A stretch of 64,000 bases of DNA from Zygnema circumcarinatum (lineage: Eukaryota > Streptophyta > Zygnematophyceae > Zygnematales > Zygnemataceae). A program made the position numbers and the translations under genes. The notes beneath the pieces are model-generated. The model searched no databases. It had not been told where the DNA came from and saw nothing but the letters and a program-made list of their open reading frames with translations. The stretch is taken from contig CM074804.1 in assembly GCA_037447605.1 (NCBI GenBank), positions 3,765,165 to 3,829,164 on the forward strand, given 5' to 3'. Positions 23,266-37,800 of this stretch are shown here, piece by piece; within the stretch, counting starts at the first letter, position 1; each line of letters starts with the position of its first letter.

Positions 23266-24719
23266 ACCCGCCAACCTTTCCTGTTTTTTAGATCTCCTTG
23301 TATAACAAATAGAGCTTTTTAAGCAACTTTTAAGCAAGCTTTTTAACTGTGGTTGTTTTATTTTTTTGTAGCAAATGAATATACCAAGCTAGGAAGTTAA
23401 GGACGATAGGTAGGTTAGTAAGTAGCGTATGCTTTTGTGAGCAAATGCTTGCAAGTTTGAGTAGGTATGGATGCTTGATGCTTCTGTATTTAGGCGGCTG
23501 CATCTTCCCTCATGTGCGCAGATGTATAGGATGCAATGCATACAACACGATGAGTGTGCCCCAGATTTGCTGTAAGGCTGAAACTTGCAGGTGTGGTAAT
23601 CGTACAGGTAGTTATGTATGATGAACCTACGGCAGGCCTCGACCCCATTGCCTCCACCGTTGTGGAAGACCTCATTCGCTCGCTCCATATTCGCAACCTC
23701 CCCGACGGAGCTCAGGCCGGAAAGATTGCGTCTTATATTGTTGTGACACATCAGCATAGCACGATCAGGAGGGCAGTTGATAGGTGAGCCCACTGACAGT
23801 TTACAAGCTCACTTCTGCCTTGTCCCCTTGCCCAAACTGTTGAAAGCCTATAACGTTCATAATTTGGGACGCTAAGATGTGTTGTCTCGAATTGCATGTT
23901 CCTTTGGACTCCAGTTCACTTTTAACTGGTCCGCTGAACTTTGATCCTGGTGTTTGTTTTAATATTTTTTAGTAGGACAAGACACTATATGTTAAAAACT
24001 TTCAGCTCTTTCATTCAGTGTCTCATCAGTATCATCGGAAACGAAGTCATGAAGTCAGCGTTGGTAATCTTGCCAAGGGGCATGGAATTGAAGACATAGT
24101 GGATGATTGCTTATGTTAGAAGCATGCTTTCTGACAGCTTAGAGCCCCTCTGACTAATGAACTGCTTAGCCATCCATCCTTCATTTTGAGGACCGCCTCA
24201 AATGTAATGAACGCTGCCACTCAGTAGCGTATCAACTCATTTTTTTTGCACAATTTACTTGGGGTTGTGGTGCTTGCCAGACTTCTCTTTCTCCACGAAG
24301 GGAAGGTGGTGTGGCAAGGCCCAACTTCGGAATTTGACACAACAGACAACCCCATTGTCCGCCAGGTGAGTTTCAAGCGGCTTCAGTGGTGGGTCTCTGC
24401 AGAACGGCCATTTTGCAGTACGTTAACTGCAGGCTGAATTCGAAGTTAGGTGCGGATTGGAGCAGCAGCGGACAGAGCAGAAATATTAATCAATTAGTTG
24501 GCTATTGTATGTGCTTCACAAGGAACGCCAGCGGCATTTTTCTGACCTCTGCTTTTCATGTGTAACTCGTTTTGTGGGAAAATGGATTATTATTAGTCTT
24601 CTTCCCTTTTTGGCAATGGGGAAGGAGAGGGAAGGATGGACACGTTGCTGACTTGTGTCTGCATCTTTTTGCGGCTGCAGTTTGCAGATGGAAGTCTAAA
24701 TGGGCCCATCCGGTATTGA
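20220..24719 (+). CDS. TGD3: TGD3-like plastid lipid-import ABC ATPase
   Basis: Ten exons: 20220-20594, 20882-21025, 21426-21521, 22212-22289, 22553-22614, 22859-22934, 23062-23169, 23608-23783, 24281-24365, 24681-24719, about 412 residues. Exon 1 encodes an Arg/Ser/Ala-rich N-terminus of transit-peptide type. The ABC core is complete: CRNIYKSFGDKHILRG, Walker A GPSGTGKST, Q-loop VFQSAALFDSLTVRENVGF, signature LSGGMKKRVALARA, Walker B VVMYDEPTAGLDPIAST, H-loop VVTHQHSTIRRAVDR, and end FADGSLNGPIRY. TGD3 is the stromal ATPase of the TGD1-2-3 complex in the chloroplast inner envelope, which imports ER-derived lipid for thylakoid galactolipids; it is related to bacterial MlaF. It is longer than the Arabidopsis protein because of the N-terminus. 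Nothing looks broken; the intron at 23170-23607 contains an assembly gap. Confidence 0.95.
21838..21902. repeat. TTTTTAGC tandem array in intron
   Basis: Imperfect copies of TTTTTAGCT / TTTTTAG lie inside the TGD3-like intron 3. Confidence 0.7.
22437..22538. repeat. 51-bp perfect tandem duplication in intron
   Basis: Two adjacent identical 51-bp copies begin TGCCTGCTGTC and end AAGTTACA, in the intron just before the Q-loop exon (22553). The right copy ends about 14 bp before that exon, so it sits around the branch-point region. Confidence 0.95.
23224..23233. other. Assembly gap (10 N) beside poly-C run
   Basis: Ten N are followed by about 29 C. The gap lies in the TGD3-like intron between exons 7 and 8, so coding sequence is not affected. 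The true length of the homopolymer is unknown. Confidence 0.98.
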
Positions 24720-25895
24720 GGCGCCCTTCCAAGTTCTTTCCTTACAATTGGAGAAAATCTGTACCATATTGTGGATGGACGTGGAGCAAAGTTTTTTACG
24801 TATGCTGCCATTTATTATAAACGGGCTTCTTAACACCTTTCGAGCAAAAAAAAAATCGTTGCCTGCGGACCACGGACGGCTTCATTCTCATTTCATACCT
24901 GTGATGAAGATTATGTAGCGCTTTCATTTGCTGCAGACTAGACTCTTAGTAACCATTTGAGAAAAGATGGTATGAGTGTTTGAGGTTTCATTTATTGAGT
25001 ACGAAGCGATTTCTTTTTGGAATGCTTTTGGAGTATTGGACGAAGTATGCGGGAGCCTCTATTGCCTCATGATGTATGGCTGCACTGCTTCTCAAAGTGA
25101 GCATTTGCCAGTTTCTTCATATGTTGTCAGAGAGCTTTTGGAACCGTCCACCGTCCTGGGTGCTCTCCAGCCTAAACTTTGTACCGGAGGAAATGCGTCC
25201 CTCCTCTCCCGTCCTGCAGCTCCTCCTGCCCCAGCGCGTGAGTTAGGGGCTCCATCACACTCTGCTCCAACACGCCGCCTGCCACGCCCTCGGGGAATCA
25301 GGCGGCGCCCTGCGATTGGCGGGCGTGGGATTTGGGGCGTGGCTCGACACGAGCGCGTCCCCTCGCTGGTAGCCAGCTCGGGCCGACCGGTGTGCGCACA
25401 CCACGTGACGGGAGCCAGTTCCAGTCGGCGCCCACCGTAACTGACACTGGCACTGACCGCTGGCAAGGGAAGGCAAATGTGGTGGTTTGTACGACACGCC
25501 ACGTCAGCTTATGGATGACGTCATGCGATAGACCGGGCCAGGCCAGCCCTGTGTAGAGTGCAGCAGTGCTGCAGCGCAGAGAGGGAGTGAGGGAGGGAGC
25601 AGATAGAAGAGAGATTACCGGTAGTTAATTACTGAGACAGACATCTTGTACTGCGTAAACTGGAAAACCATTCTTCAGAAGAATGCAGTTGAAGGTATCG
25701 ACTGGAGTGCTATATCCCCATTCCTTGCATTCGTAATGTGAGCAATTTTTCTTTATCGTTTTCCAAAATTAATCGGCGAAGACAACTCAATGCAACCCGG
25801 CATTTGGCTGCGATATTGAGAGCAGGTGTTGCTGTCAATGGCTGGCTCGCAGCCTGCGTGGAGAAGTACTTGATTGCCCATGCTTTTGGTAAACC
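24720..25895. promoter_or_regulatory. Spacer and TRM3-like promoter with bZIP sites
   Basis: The first about 500 bp are plain sequence after the TGD3-like stop. A GC-rich block at 25190-25560 carries CACGTG at 25402-25407, several CCACGTCA/ACGTCA words and the palindrome TGACGTCA at 25516-25523, a bZIP (CRE/TGA-type) site. The start codon is at 25896. Confidence 0.55.
25402..25523. promoter_or_regulatory. G-box CACGTG and TGACGTCA
   Basis: CCACGTGAC at 25401-25409 and TGACGTCA at 25516-25523 both contain ACGT cores recognised by plant bZIP factors. They lie about 370-490 bp upstream of the TRM3-like start. Confidence 0.5.
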
Positions 25896-28800
25896 ATGGG
25901 TCGCTTCGCTGACTCCCTAAGGACCCTTTCAGCCGCGTCTGAAGACTCTCCAGGCAGTTTGGCCCTCGATGTCATCCGCGCCCTTATCTCCTGCTCGTCC
26001 GGAGCCTCGAACGAGCTTCTGGACGAGCTCCTGGACGCTGCGAAGGTAAGGAACCCGGCCGAGAGCTAATAAAGGGAGAGCTGGAGCAAAAGGCAGTTAG
26101 TGTCAACCTTTAGTTTTCTCATATGAAGTAGTAAGTGATTAATGGCATCCTTCGGTAGGACGGCGTTTTGGAAAGGAGGTATTTCTTCAGAGTAAGATTA
26201 ATTTATAGGAGGATTAAATGATTCGGCCAGCAGACGGAGTAGGCGAAATAAAAAAGAGTTTTTTTCTCGTGAATGATTTCTAGAGCTGGACCTTATGATA
26301 TGTTTATCGTACTTACTTGCCTCATACTGTAGGCATAGAGTTGAAGGTGAGGTATTTACTGGAAATCAACGGCTTCTTCTAGCAAGTTTAAAATAACATG
26401 GATGACAAATCTAAGAGAACTCCTAAGAGCAATGAAGAGAGCAATTGCCTGCCCTATATCAGCTTCTGTTTCATGTCTAGCAACTTTAATACGTTTTAAA
26501 GAAACTCTGACATCCTAATTTTTGTAAGTAACCACCAAAGTTACTAAACATGAAACGGTGATTCGTGACTGAAAGTTGTATAAGTAACGACTTTTTCAAA
26601 CGGTATTTAGGTACTTTTGAGGATTGAGTTATTTAGGGACGGAGAAGATTATGCTATTGGAAGCAAGCTCATCTTCATGCGTTTGAAGCTGGATGCGCTC
26701 ACTTTCTTTGCACTCTTCTTTATTTTTGTACTTTACAATGGCTCTTCCAATTTGTGGAGAGATTTGCTATTAAAAGTTCTACATGGTTACGATATTTCTC
26801 TGCTGCGGTGCTGCAGATTACTGTCCCTACTCTAAATACAGATGCAAACCTCAGTTTTCACATCAACATCCTCCGCACAACAGCACTACTGCTGGAGCAG
26901 AGCGGTTAGCCGCACTCCTTGCATTGGGCCACGGCTTTTGACACACTGATCAAACCATGATGTTTAAGATGATATGATTTTTATGCTGTGATGTTTCCAT
27001 AGCGCATAACTTGCTTGTGGCTTTTAAAAGTAAAGGAAGCACTAATCTCATCCAGAGATAATTCTCCTAATCTGAAGGAGAACTCTTAGCACTACAATAT
27101 CTGAGCGGAATCTGGTTCAATGGACATCTAAGCGCTGCCCTTGCTGTGTTTTTTTACTCCATGAAGCCAATGAGCAAACTCATTTAGCTGTTCTTGGGGC
27201 CTTAGTTAAACTTCTGTAGAAACAACACCTGTGATGCACCTCCATTCCTGTGCCTATAACTCTCGTCAGAAACTGCGGCCTGTTGCAGGAACGAGCCTTG
27301 ATCGATTGGAGGAAGTAGTCAAAAGGTGTTGTTTGCCATTGTTGGCTCCAACTGTTCCGAGTTCTGTGCAAGCCAAGGTTCGAATGCAGCTGACTTGTGG
27401 GTCCTTTAGATTTGAGTGCATGGACAGCCTGCATTTCCTAGGATTATGTAGTGACAGTCTTAAATAACCTTTTACACAAAGCATTGTTGGTCTCGCCTCC
27501 CGGCCGCAACAACCCTTTTAGTTTAAGAAAAGAGTGGAGATGCTTGATTGTAGTAAAGTTGTCTCGGCATTTAGGAGCGGTTGTCCCTTGTTCAGGTAGG
27601 AAGGTTCTGCACTTTCTATGTTTACCAGAACGGGGTTTGCCATTCCCTGGTGCGCACTTGATGCAGGTTTCAGCTACTTGTGCCAATGTTATTGCCTCTC
27701 ATTCAGCCTGGCACTTTGCTATAAGCCTGCTCTTGCCCTCTTCCCTGGAGGCCCTTGGGATTCCACATCTCGCGACATATCAGTACCGATTGAAGGGTGC
27801 GGCGCAACTAGATACTGCCATGAACCAGCAATCAGAAATTACAACATCTGCGGATGCAATTGCTACAGATAGAGAGGCAACAAGTTGTGACAGTGTCGAA
27901 GAAAGTGGGAAGTTTGGAAGCTTGGGTTCTATTGCACCAGGAGCAGCTTGCCACCTTCTGGGCTGCCTTTTGAAAGTAGCGAAGAATTTCATACTGGATG
28001 CATTGGAGCTGGAGGAGGGCCCTAGTGGCAGGCATTCCAGTTCAGAAGTGGTCCACTGTGGAGCAAAGCTGGGTATTGATTCAACACCTGATAAAGCCTC
28101 GCGGGGTGGAAAGCGGCTTGGGGTTTCCGCCCTTGACTTCCTTGAAGAAGTTGTGGATCGAGCTCTCTTGCCATCGTTAGGGCTCCTTGAACGACCAGTA
28201 GATGAGCTGATCCGCCGCCAAGTTATGCAATTTCTCATGCCGCCTACCTTTGAAGCTGCAGTTGTCATTGGCTGGACCGGAGAGGGAGCAAGTCGAGGAT
28301 CTGAAGAGGAAGTGAGGTGAAATGTGGATTCTCCATAAATATAGCGTATGTGCCTCAGAGGGGAAAGACGTGCTGCCGAAAACGAGCTGCATCCATTGCA
28401 GGATCAGAAACATCTATCTTTTTTCTGTTCCTGTTCTTTCTTTAACCCTCACATACACAGTCGGACTGGGCTCCTGTTTGGGCCTCGCCCTTGTTTCCTT
28501 ATCTTTTTGTTCCTGCTTTGTGTTTTCTCACGATTGCCTGAAATCTTGATAATCACGAAAATCTAGGCAGGTTATTTCGTCGCTGACTTTAATAGGGAAG
28601 TTTTTCTGCCAGGTCAGCGATTGGGGCTTCCATCTGGCAGTGCTGCCAATCTCTTATGAAAATGGGAGGAACGAAACATCAAGAAGCGTACACGATTTTT
28701 TCTTCATTTGCAAGGCTGCTCCTCCCTGCTGTCACTGTTTGGGGATTGGGAGGAGTACCGGAGGCAGGTGGGACTGGGCTTCCGTTTGACCTTAGAACAC

Positions 28801-31800
28801 ATGAAGAGTTTTGGAGCTTCGTAAAATCTGGCCTGGTGAGCCCGGAAAACCTTCTGGAAAACGAAGTGATTTGGCTTGTTTCATTCCTTTGGTGCTAGTT
28901 TAAGCAGTTGCAGAGCAAGCCGAGTCTCTGGATCCAAAAAGCATACGCAGACATTGAGAATGCACCCTTTTTTGACGTTTAAGTCTGTCTGCAATTTTTA
29001 ACGGGGCGATGTTCTTGAGTTTTGAAGGAGTGTTAGAGAGGCTGGCTTGTGAAAATTGGTGGTGGCTTGGTTTCTGTGAGACGGGAAACTCGTGCTCCTA
29101 TTTGCTTGTAACAAGCCAGCTTGCTTTGTCTTTTTTGCCTGTTACTGCATATATTTGCAGTAAAAGTATAAGTCGCCAACCAGAGCTGAAAGGTATTGCC
29201 AAGTCTCTTTCCCTTCTGCCTTCGGCGTTTGGTTACTACTGATAACTGCTGAGGATACGGAGAATCTGACCCTTTTTCTTATGACAATCCTCTTCTTTTG
29301 CAGGCTGGAAATGACTCATTGACACGGAAGCGCGCGTTGCACATTCTGAGGTGCTCCTTGCCTGAACCAGAGGATGAAACCTTCGCTTCTTTCAATAGAG
29401 AGAAGGGATTTGAAAAACGTAAACAATCTGTAAATGAATGTGAAAGTTGGGCCGAGCAAGGAACTCAGTGCTTAAATGGTAGAAGCAAGCCAGCCATGGA
29501 TTCAACCCAAGCAAGGACGTGGCACGCTCGATGGGAGGCTTTCATTCTGTTGCTGGAGACTCTGGATGAATATGCTCTGCATTTGGCGGAAGCTGGGTGG
29601 CAACCACAGGTAATTTGTTTGGACACTAACGCCTCTTCAAATTGGAGACGGATGGCAGGAAAAATGATGTTCAATGTTAAGGACCTACCCTCAAATAATC
29701 GCCATTTTGCTGATTTTGTCACTCCTTTATCTGCTATTATTTCTTGTGAAGGAAAGTTGCGCTGAAATATTTTCGTCAAGGAACAGACAGCAGGAAGGAA
29801 TAGGAACTGAATTTAAGTCAGACCTTAAATTATAGTGCGAATAATGAATTCATGTAGTGGCATAATAACCCTCCATGGATATGCATCACCACACCGCACT
29901 TCGAGACAGTCTCAGCCCTAATGTGGATTCTGGCGATTTTCTTTCACTGGGCCTGCATAGATGGACATCCTTGTCCCCCCCATGGTTTCTGTACCGCCAG
30001 CAGGTTCTGTTCCATCTACAGGATGGGCAGCAGGAGATTCTTCTAAGCCGGGGTCACACATGTTGAACCTTGACTTCTCATGGATGGCGGTTTTGTGGGC
30101 CCGAGGATTCCGCCACACAAATCCGCAAGGTCAGCCCTCTCATTCTGAAACCAACTTCACCTGCACCTTCACCCTTTTCACCTGCTGGTCCCTTTGCTTT
30201 ACTTTCGATTCCTTTCAAAATCACTCTTTCCCATTGCCACTCCTGTCAAATTTCCACTTGTTTGATGCTTTTCGTTCCCACTCTCTCTAATGTCATCCTT
30301 CTCATTCTCCGTATTCTGTGGCATTACTCTTTTCATGACGAGAGTAACGCCACAGACGAGAAAGCCCTTTGATTCAATCTCATTGGATTCGTTTTCTTTG
30401 GCACGACAGTGCGCCGCTTGGTGCTGCGTTCCTTCCTGCAGTGCAGTTGGGACTATCGGCCGTATGCGTCCAACGTTCCAGAACATTTTGTGTGCGGACC
30501 TCTCCTCTTGGCACTGGATGACCCCGCACATCATCGAGACTTTGGTATTTTTCCTTACCACCGCATCTCCGTCACAGATAGTTTGGAGTATGTTGGATTT
30601 CTTGACACAGGAAACCGATGTTGCAACGTCAAATGGAGTGAAGATTCAGTGGATTTTGTCTCTTACTATTTGCTCTGATGGTCGAATTGAATTGTTCTGC
30701 ACTGACGTTCTTCTAAACACTTTCATTTCCCGGAAGTCCAGTCGTAGCTTTTATGCTTTTCTATAAAGTGCACTTCTATTGAGGACAACGAAAGCTAAGA
30801 ATCCTGTGAGCTCATGTACTGGTCGGGATTGCAGGTCTTGAAGGGAATTACACAACGGCCACTACCCGAGCTGCAGTAAGCTTCTTTAAAGCATACTCAA
30901 GAGAGCTTCCTCCAGAGTACGATCATCCATCAACTTTCGCTTATTGCCAAAAAAGGAGGCTCTGCTACTACAACATCCAATTTGCTACGAATAGAGTTTC
31001 CTCATTAGTTGCGTACCAGAGACTTAACTGACAACAGCCTTTGCTATCTTTTCATTTTGCAGTCGCAAGTTACGTTTCCTTCAACAGCTTGCAGCACATC
31101 TTGCATTCGCAATGAGCCCTTGCAGGAGTGGCCTTATGGCCGGAGCAATGTGTCTGGAAACTGCTGCTGTCACCTCCGCAGAAACTGATTCACTTCATTC
31201 TCAGTCTGTAGAGATCTTGGCGGAGTCCACTTATTGGAACAGCGCTGCCAATGGTCAGATCAATGTTGCAAAGGAGAGCCCCAGTGATGACCTTCCAAGC
31301 AGTGAGCATGCCAATCTACTGAACTCGTTGGGGGGGCTCGTAGAGCACACAAAGCGACATTTCAACACCTCCTATAGAGCCACAGGTGCGCCCCATCACA
31401 GAATGAAGCAGGCATGCATGTGTAAATTGCTGTCATTATATAGGAATTAAGTGTAAAGCAACAGCAATTTGCGCCAGTCCACTGATAACCTGCTTGACAA
31501 CAGCGATAGTACCGGTTTGTAGAAGCAAATAGCACAGAAGTGAAGTGACGAGCGTGGGCTAGTGAAGTTTCGGATGTGCAACAAGAATTATCGAGTTAAG
31601 TCTTGATGAGGCAAGGCAGAGTCATTTCACGTTTTCCACCCAATACTTCCCATATCAGATAGGTCAAACTGGTGTAACCCTGATTCTCTGAGAGAATGGA
31701 ATTTTCCAGTACTTTCCATGGCATTGCTGTTCTTGCCTTTGGGGATGTCCAAAAGGAGTTCAAGGTCTCGTCTTATGCAGGTCTGATGTCAAGGGACAGA

Positions 31801-34800
31801 GCTTGTCTATTGGATGGGAGGCAGTTTACGGCCATGTCCTCCGTACAGCGGCTGCTGCCATCCCAGTAGCAACTATGTCTGTGTCATCCATCTCCCATTT
31901 TCTGGAGGGTATTCCTACAGAGCTGCTGCAATCTGAAGGTTGAATCCTGCACCAGCTTAGCAATTTGTTTTTGGTTATTTTCCTCTCTGAGACTGCCTCG
32001 CTAGTGAATACTTGCAAAATGCCCAATTGGTCCTGTTTTTGTGACATTGTCTTTTGAAGTAATCAGTTGAAGTTTTGATATGTCTTACGTGGAACAATTC
32101 TATCGAGCAAAGTTGGACGATCAGCTTTTGGGTTGATATTTGAAATTGCGTTGCTGATTTCGCATTTGCTCATGCTTGCTCTTGTTGTATGTTTGGGACC
32201 TTTGGGATATCCTGTCGATTTGAAGTTTTAAGTGCGACAACTTTAGCGATGATTTCGTATAAACAGGGTGTGGAATAAAGACGCCTTTGCAGACACTTGC
32301 TCCGGAAGCCCTTTCACGATTTTACTCTGTATGGTTTTTAGGGTTTTTAGGGACTTCTAGTCGGAAAATATTCCAAATTACTGAAACTGTTTGCTGGCTA
32401 ATATTTGTACAGGGGCTTTGCATGCCACATTTCTGGATTGGCTTCGACTGGCTGTCAGTCAGAGGCAGCTTTCCGCCAGAAGCCTACCAACAGCCACTGA
32501 TCACTTGCCAGCTGGATGGCTCACATCTGGACTAGAAGAAATGCTGGACGGCTTCCTCGGTGCAAGGAACAACCAGGGCTCACACGTGTCAGATGAGGAG
32601 CTGGAGGCTTGGGGGGCGGAGGCCCGGAGATGGGCCAAAATGCTGCGCTTGGGGGGACTTGCCGGCGCAAATGTGGAAATGCTGCTCGAGGTCGTTCCAT
32701 CATTAATCAAATACTTAGATAATTCAAATGTAGTGTATAACGTAATTATAAGTGGGAAGAACTGTCGTTACGTTAGTCTATTTCAAGGAAACAAATTGAA
32801 TTTCCAAAGGAAGTTGGGCATATCTTTATCTTTATTTATTTTCGATGGCCAACGCAGGAATCCGAATCCTGCTAGCGTTGTTTTTATAAATACCTGCGCT
32901 CTTTAAAATGACATATGTCGTTATCTGGTACTTTGTTCTTAAACCTGACGAGAGAGCAATGCTGTTCCCACTGCCAGTGGATGGCATTGGAGTATACTGC
33001 TAATTCCTGTCTGTCTGTGCTTCTGCAGGAAGTAGCCACCAGAGTTGCTGGTTTGCTGCGGTCGATGGAAGTGCCAAGCAGTGCAGCTCAGAAAGCCCTT
33101 CTCCTGCTCCGCAGTCTACTGGAGGAGTGCCGCATGCAGATGGACCTGAAAGGATGCAGTTCGTCGCAACGAAATTACGAAGCGCAACATGAGCAAGCGG
33201 CATCAGCAGATACATTGTCCACTGCAGCGAGCATGGAGTTGTCAGTCAGTGCCTATGGGAATCGAGGACAATTGTTTGGCAATGGGGAGGTGGAGGAGCT
33301 GCAGCAGAGTTTCCTTGAAAAAGTAACTGTGTTGCTCAACCGGCATTTGGTGAGTCAATTTTTTGTACTTCATTGTCTGATGAATGAAAGAGCTCCTTTC
33401 AGTCCAAAGACAGAGAGCGTAAAGGGGAGATTTCAATTGTCCAACTTTGACGTTGGTGCTTGGCTAAATCTCCTTACAAGACGCAGCTTGCTCCTTGCAG
33501 GCAAGGGCAGGTACCCACTTATCTTTCCTGTGTATCTCTTAGCATTACTAATAAGGTCGCCATTGATCAGGGCATTGAGGCCAAGGAGGAGCTTGTAAAG
33601 CAGTGCAAGCTGATAGGAGGTCTTATTGCGCAGATACTTCTCGTAACGTATGCTCGGCAGCAGGCACAAATATTCAGCATGGATGTGAGGGCGTTCCTTG
33701 GGCTGCCATTGCCTGCCAGTATCACCGGAAGACTTGGTGGTGGAAGTCAGCGTCGACTGCCAGCAGCTGTAACCTCGCCGGTGGTTTCTGCAGTATGTTG
33801 GTTTCTTCCGAAACATCATTCCTCCCTTGTTTTCTAAGTCATGCTGAAGTGTCTCTATTTTTTCCTGACGATTGAGGTCTAAGCCACCTGACTAATGGAG
33901 CTTGTTCGCTAAGTCGCCTTTGTCATCTCACAACTCCTCAGTCCTTGACATTCCGGTTATAATTCTCCAGACTATCCCAGTTAGTGCTTCACTTTCTTTT
34001 TTTGTAGTTCAGCTGCGTTAGGGTTTGTTTTGGCCGTACAGGTTTTGGCCGTGCAAGTGACGGCTGAGGCTGCCCAATGGCTGTTGGACGCGGCCCCCTT
34101 CCTTCCTTCAGAGAACTCGGCAGCTGCTCGCACTTTCTTGTGGGACTCTATTTGGGATGTTGTCGGCCCATCTAGTTTTTTGGCATCAACCTTTGCCACG
34201 GAGGTTAGCTCATTACTCCATTTTGGCTTTGCATTTGTATCGCGAGGAAAGATCATATTGCTGCAGCAATCGCTTATCTTCATCATGGGCGAAACTGTCA
34301 GAATGATGCTTTCAGAATCGTACATTTGTGAATTGGAGGCTTGTGAGAAATCATATGTGGCAGAGTAGTAATAAGCTACCAAAACCCTACCATGACGATG
34401 TGGGCTGCTGATGAGTCCGATGGCGAGGCGCAGGGCAGATCGAAGCGGAGCTTGCACTCGCAGCTTTACAAGCTTTGAGTCCTGTCTGCAAAACATTCGC
34501 AGCCTTTTTCCCGTTGACTACTTGGAGAGGAGTGGAGTGGAAGTCATCAAACTCCAATGAAGGGATCAAAGTGGAGGAGATGATGGATCAGTTTGCTCAG
34601 GCACTGTTACGCGCTGTTGAAGCTGTACTAGGCGGGGGAGCTCTGGCTCGAAGTAGAAGAGCCATACTCGAGTACTACCAGGTTAGTAATCAGCAACACT
34701 AACCAGCTTCTTTGGGAGGCTGGGGGGATTTGGAGTGGAAGTGAAGGGCAACATTTGCTAATCAGAATAGAAAATTAACGGCTTCAGTCCTTAGGGGCGC

Positions 34801-37800
34801 TCTCGACGTATGCTAGAAATTATTTTGACTGCGAATCTCCGCATCGAAGTGGTTGGATGGACAGCTCAGTGAATGCTTGTGCAATGCATGATTTCTAGTA
34901 AAAGGTCGTAGTTCATCACATAGTTTTGTTAGAAAAGTTTCAGTGAAAGCTTGTGGTTCCACTTCCGGATGGCTCACGAGCCCTGGATATCTGTGCAGTA
35001 GTTGCAGCATGCAATGACAATGTGATTCGTCACTTCAAAAGACTGCAACCAGATGCCACGAGTCCTTGACTTGTCTCCAGACGACAAGTTTGCTAGCTGA
35101 CTTGAGCCAGTAGGCTATCGTTTCCTGTTATGAGCATTTCTTTTAAGCTTGGTAACTCTGCTCCTGTACGATCAACTTTTTCACATTCCATTGGGTCGGG
35201 GTGGTTCTGGGCTTCTGCCATCAAGAGTGTGCATTCTTAAAGTTCTTCTGTCACCTCCTCCAGTCAAAGAAAGCAACAAGGCTTGTAAATAAGATTTCAA
35301 GAGGTTTTTATGGGTACATTGCAGAAGCGAAAGCTTTGCAAACATGCATCCCTTTGCTAAGTTCTCCTGGAGTATGTGCATGCAGTGGTGCTGCTTGGAT
35401 TCGCTCATTTCACCTACAGAACATGCAGCTCCGAAACTCGAGAAAGAAATTATCCCCCAGACTGAGCTGATGAAGCCTGCAGTCAGTGACGGAACCGTGA
35501 AGATTATCCTGAAGAACGCAATTGAAAGGTACATTACCGTACACCTTCAAGAAATAGTCGCTGGCTGACGAACATCATGTCTCAGGCTGCGTTTCCTACA
35601 AGTTCAGCGGTGGTGGTATTCCTGTTCTATGAACCTCGTCAACCAATCTGCAGTGTGTGCATCAAGAACTGGGCTAAGTACAAAGTTGAAATCTTTGACC
35701 TTGACCTTGGTAAAAGTTGGAAAGTCACAAGAAACTGGAGGCATGTCCATTGGTTTGGCTTCTCTGTATCGCGAAACTGACACATGTTTATGCGAGGAGG
35801 GCAGCTTGGAGACAGTGGGCGAGAGCTTTATGATTCCGCTGCTTCGCTGCATTAGGTCTCTTATCGCCTGTGGAGCTGTCCATCTGGCGGGCCTGGATGT
35901 TACAGGAGGGGAAGTGCAGGTCAGGGCTTGAGACTCTCGTTAATGGTATTAGAACGGGAAGTTGTTTATTGCACTTTCTTGATAAACTTGTGCTTTTGAC
36001 GAGTCAGTTGTCTTGAAGGTAGTGTGCGATGATCGATTGTTTGTATTTTTGCGCACATTGGACGGCTTTGAATAATGTGAAGATTGAAGATAGCGATGTT
36101 CTCCATTCCTGTGATTGGCTGGGCAGGTAATGAGGGCAGTTGTTAGAGCTGGTTGGTCAGCGATGGTGGATGCAAACAGCGGAAAGGTCGCACCCATCGC
36201 AGCATTCCTCTCTTCAATGCTGCATCCGGCTGTGTTCGGGGATCCCAGAATGCACGCAGACCGCAGTGAGGGCGAAGAGAGTGAGGGGCCCCTCAAGTGG
36301 GTAAGTTTCTCTCCTTAATTTCTTTCTACTCGGCTGATCGAAGTTGGGATGCCCAGGTCCATTTGTCTCACTTCGTTACATCGATATTAGTATCCATTGT
36401 TTCTAGATCACAAGTGGCAGCTCACGACTCCTAGAGGGTGCTCCGTCGTTAGATTCAAACCTTGGATGTCTTGCAGAGGTCCCATGCTTCCATAGAATGC
36501 AGAAAATCTATGTCTCAAGGAAGAAATGAACTGACTTTTGTCAACTGTGTATGCCAATTTAGATACTGGGGCAGCTGATCGACCACGGAACCCGCAGTCC
36601 ACGGATTATGAGACTCACAGCCCTCCACCTCTCGGGCCTTTTGTTGCGCCATCCCGAGATTGCAGGACTCTACATCGCTCAACTCAAAGTGTTTGCTTTA
36701 CATGGAACAGGTGAGACCATGGAGGACCTCATTTGCGATCTTCTGAGCTAAGTGCTAATGACCTCAAGTAGCAGCTACCCGCAGTTGTTTCAACTTGCAC
36801 AAGTGTGATATCCAGTTCGATATTTCATAGTTACAACCTTAACCGCTGGTTCTGCACGAACAGCTGGAAATGCTCAGGCTGTGATATGATGATGAAGGCA
36901 TTTTCCTGCGTTTGTCCTGTAAAATTGAGAGTTCATTGTGTAGCGTGCCCACTGTTGTGCTCGTCCAAAGTCCTGAGCAGCGAGTCCCCTCGCGTGCAGA
37001 TGTGGTCGATGAGGAGGTCATAGCAGAAATCGGAGCGAGTGAGGCGGACTACCTCATGCTCGCGCGCAGCGCTGATCCTGAACTCGTGGAGGTGAGAGCT
37101 GACTCATGCTTCCGCTCCCCTGCACTCCGTGTGTGTGCTCTTGCCGTCCAGTCCCAGTGCCGTGGGTGTACTCAAAAGGCACTCTCGTCTTCATTGCATT
37201 TTTGCTTCGTACATTTTTTGTGAGCTTAAGGGGCGGGGAGAAACTGCTGTTGTGATTCAGCTCGTCGATATGATGATGCTTTGAAGAATCAGCTTACCCT
37301 TTGCTGCTTGACTATATCGAGATGTATATTCCAGCATTTTGCTTAGGGGTCTACTTTGACTGACAGGTTTTAGTAATTTGGCAACTGAAAAAGAAGCAGC
37401 TTTTGTTGATGGTCGTTTGTTTCCCAGATATTCAGTAATTCAGAAATGTATGCGCGAGTCTCCATTGCCATCCTCATGTTCCAACTCTCCATTGAGTACG
37501 TAAAGAATTGTGAGTCGGAAGAGCCCCTGAAAAGGGGAAGAGCACAATCGGCAAGAGACTGCGGTCAGGCGTTCCTGTCTGCACTACTTCGAGCATCAGT
37601 AGGTTTTATGGACCTTCTTATTTTTCCAATAAATATCAAATTGTACTAGTCCCAGTGCTTTTCGACGCCTTTTCCCACTAGCCGTTTTGATGTAGTTCAC
37701 GTGGGATTACACCATTTCACGTCTTTTCGGAACGGCGTAAGTGGAAGTGCTGCAAATCGGACGCATGTCCGTTGACTGACAGACCGCGGTGAGTCCTGGC

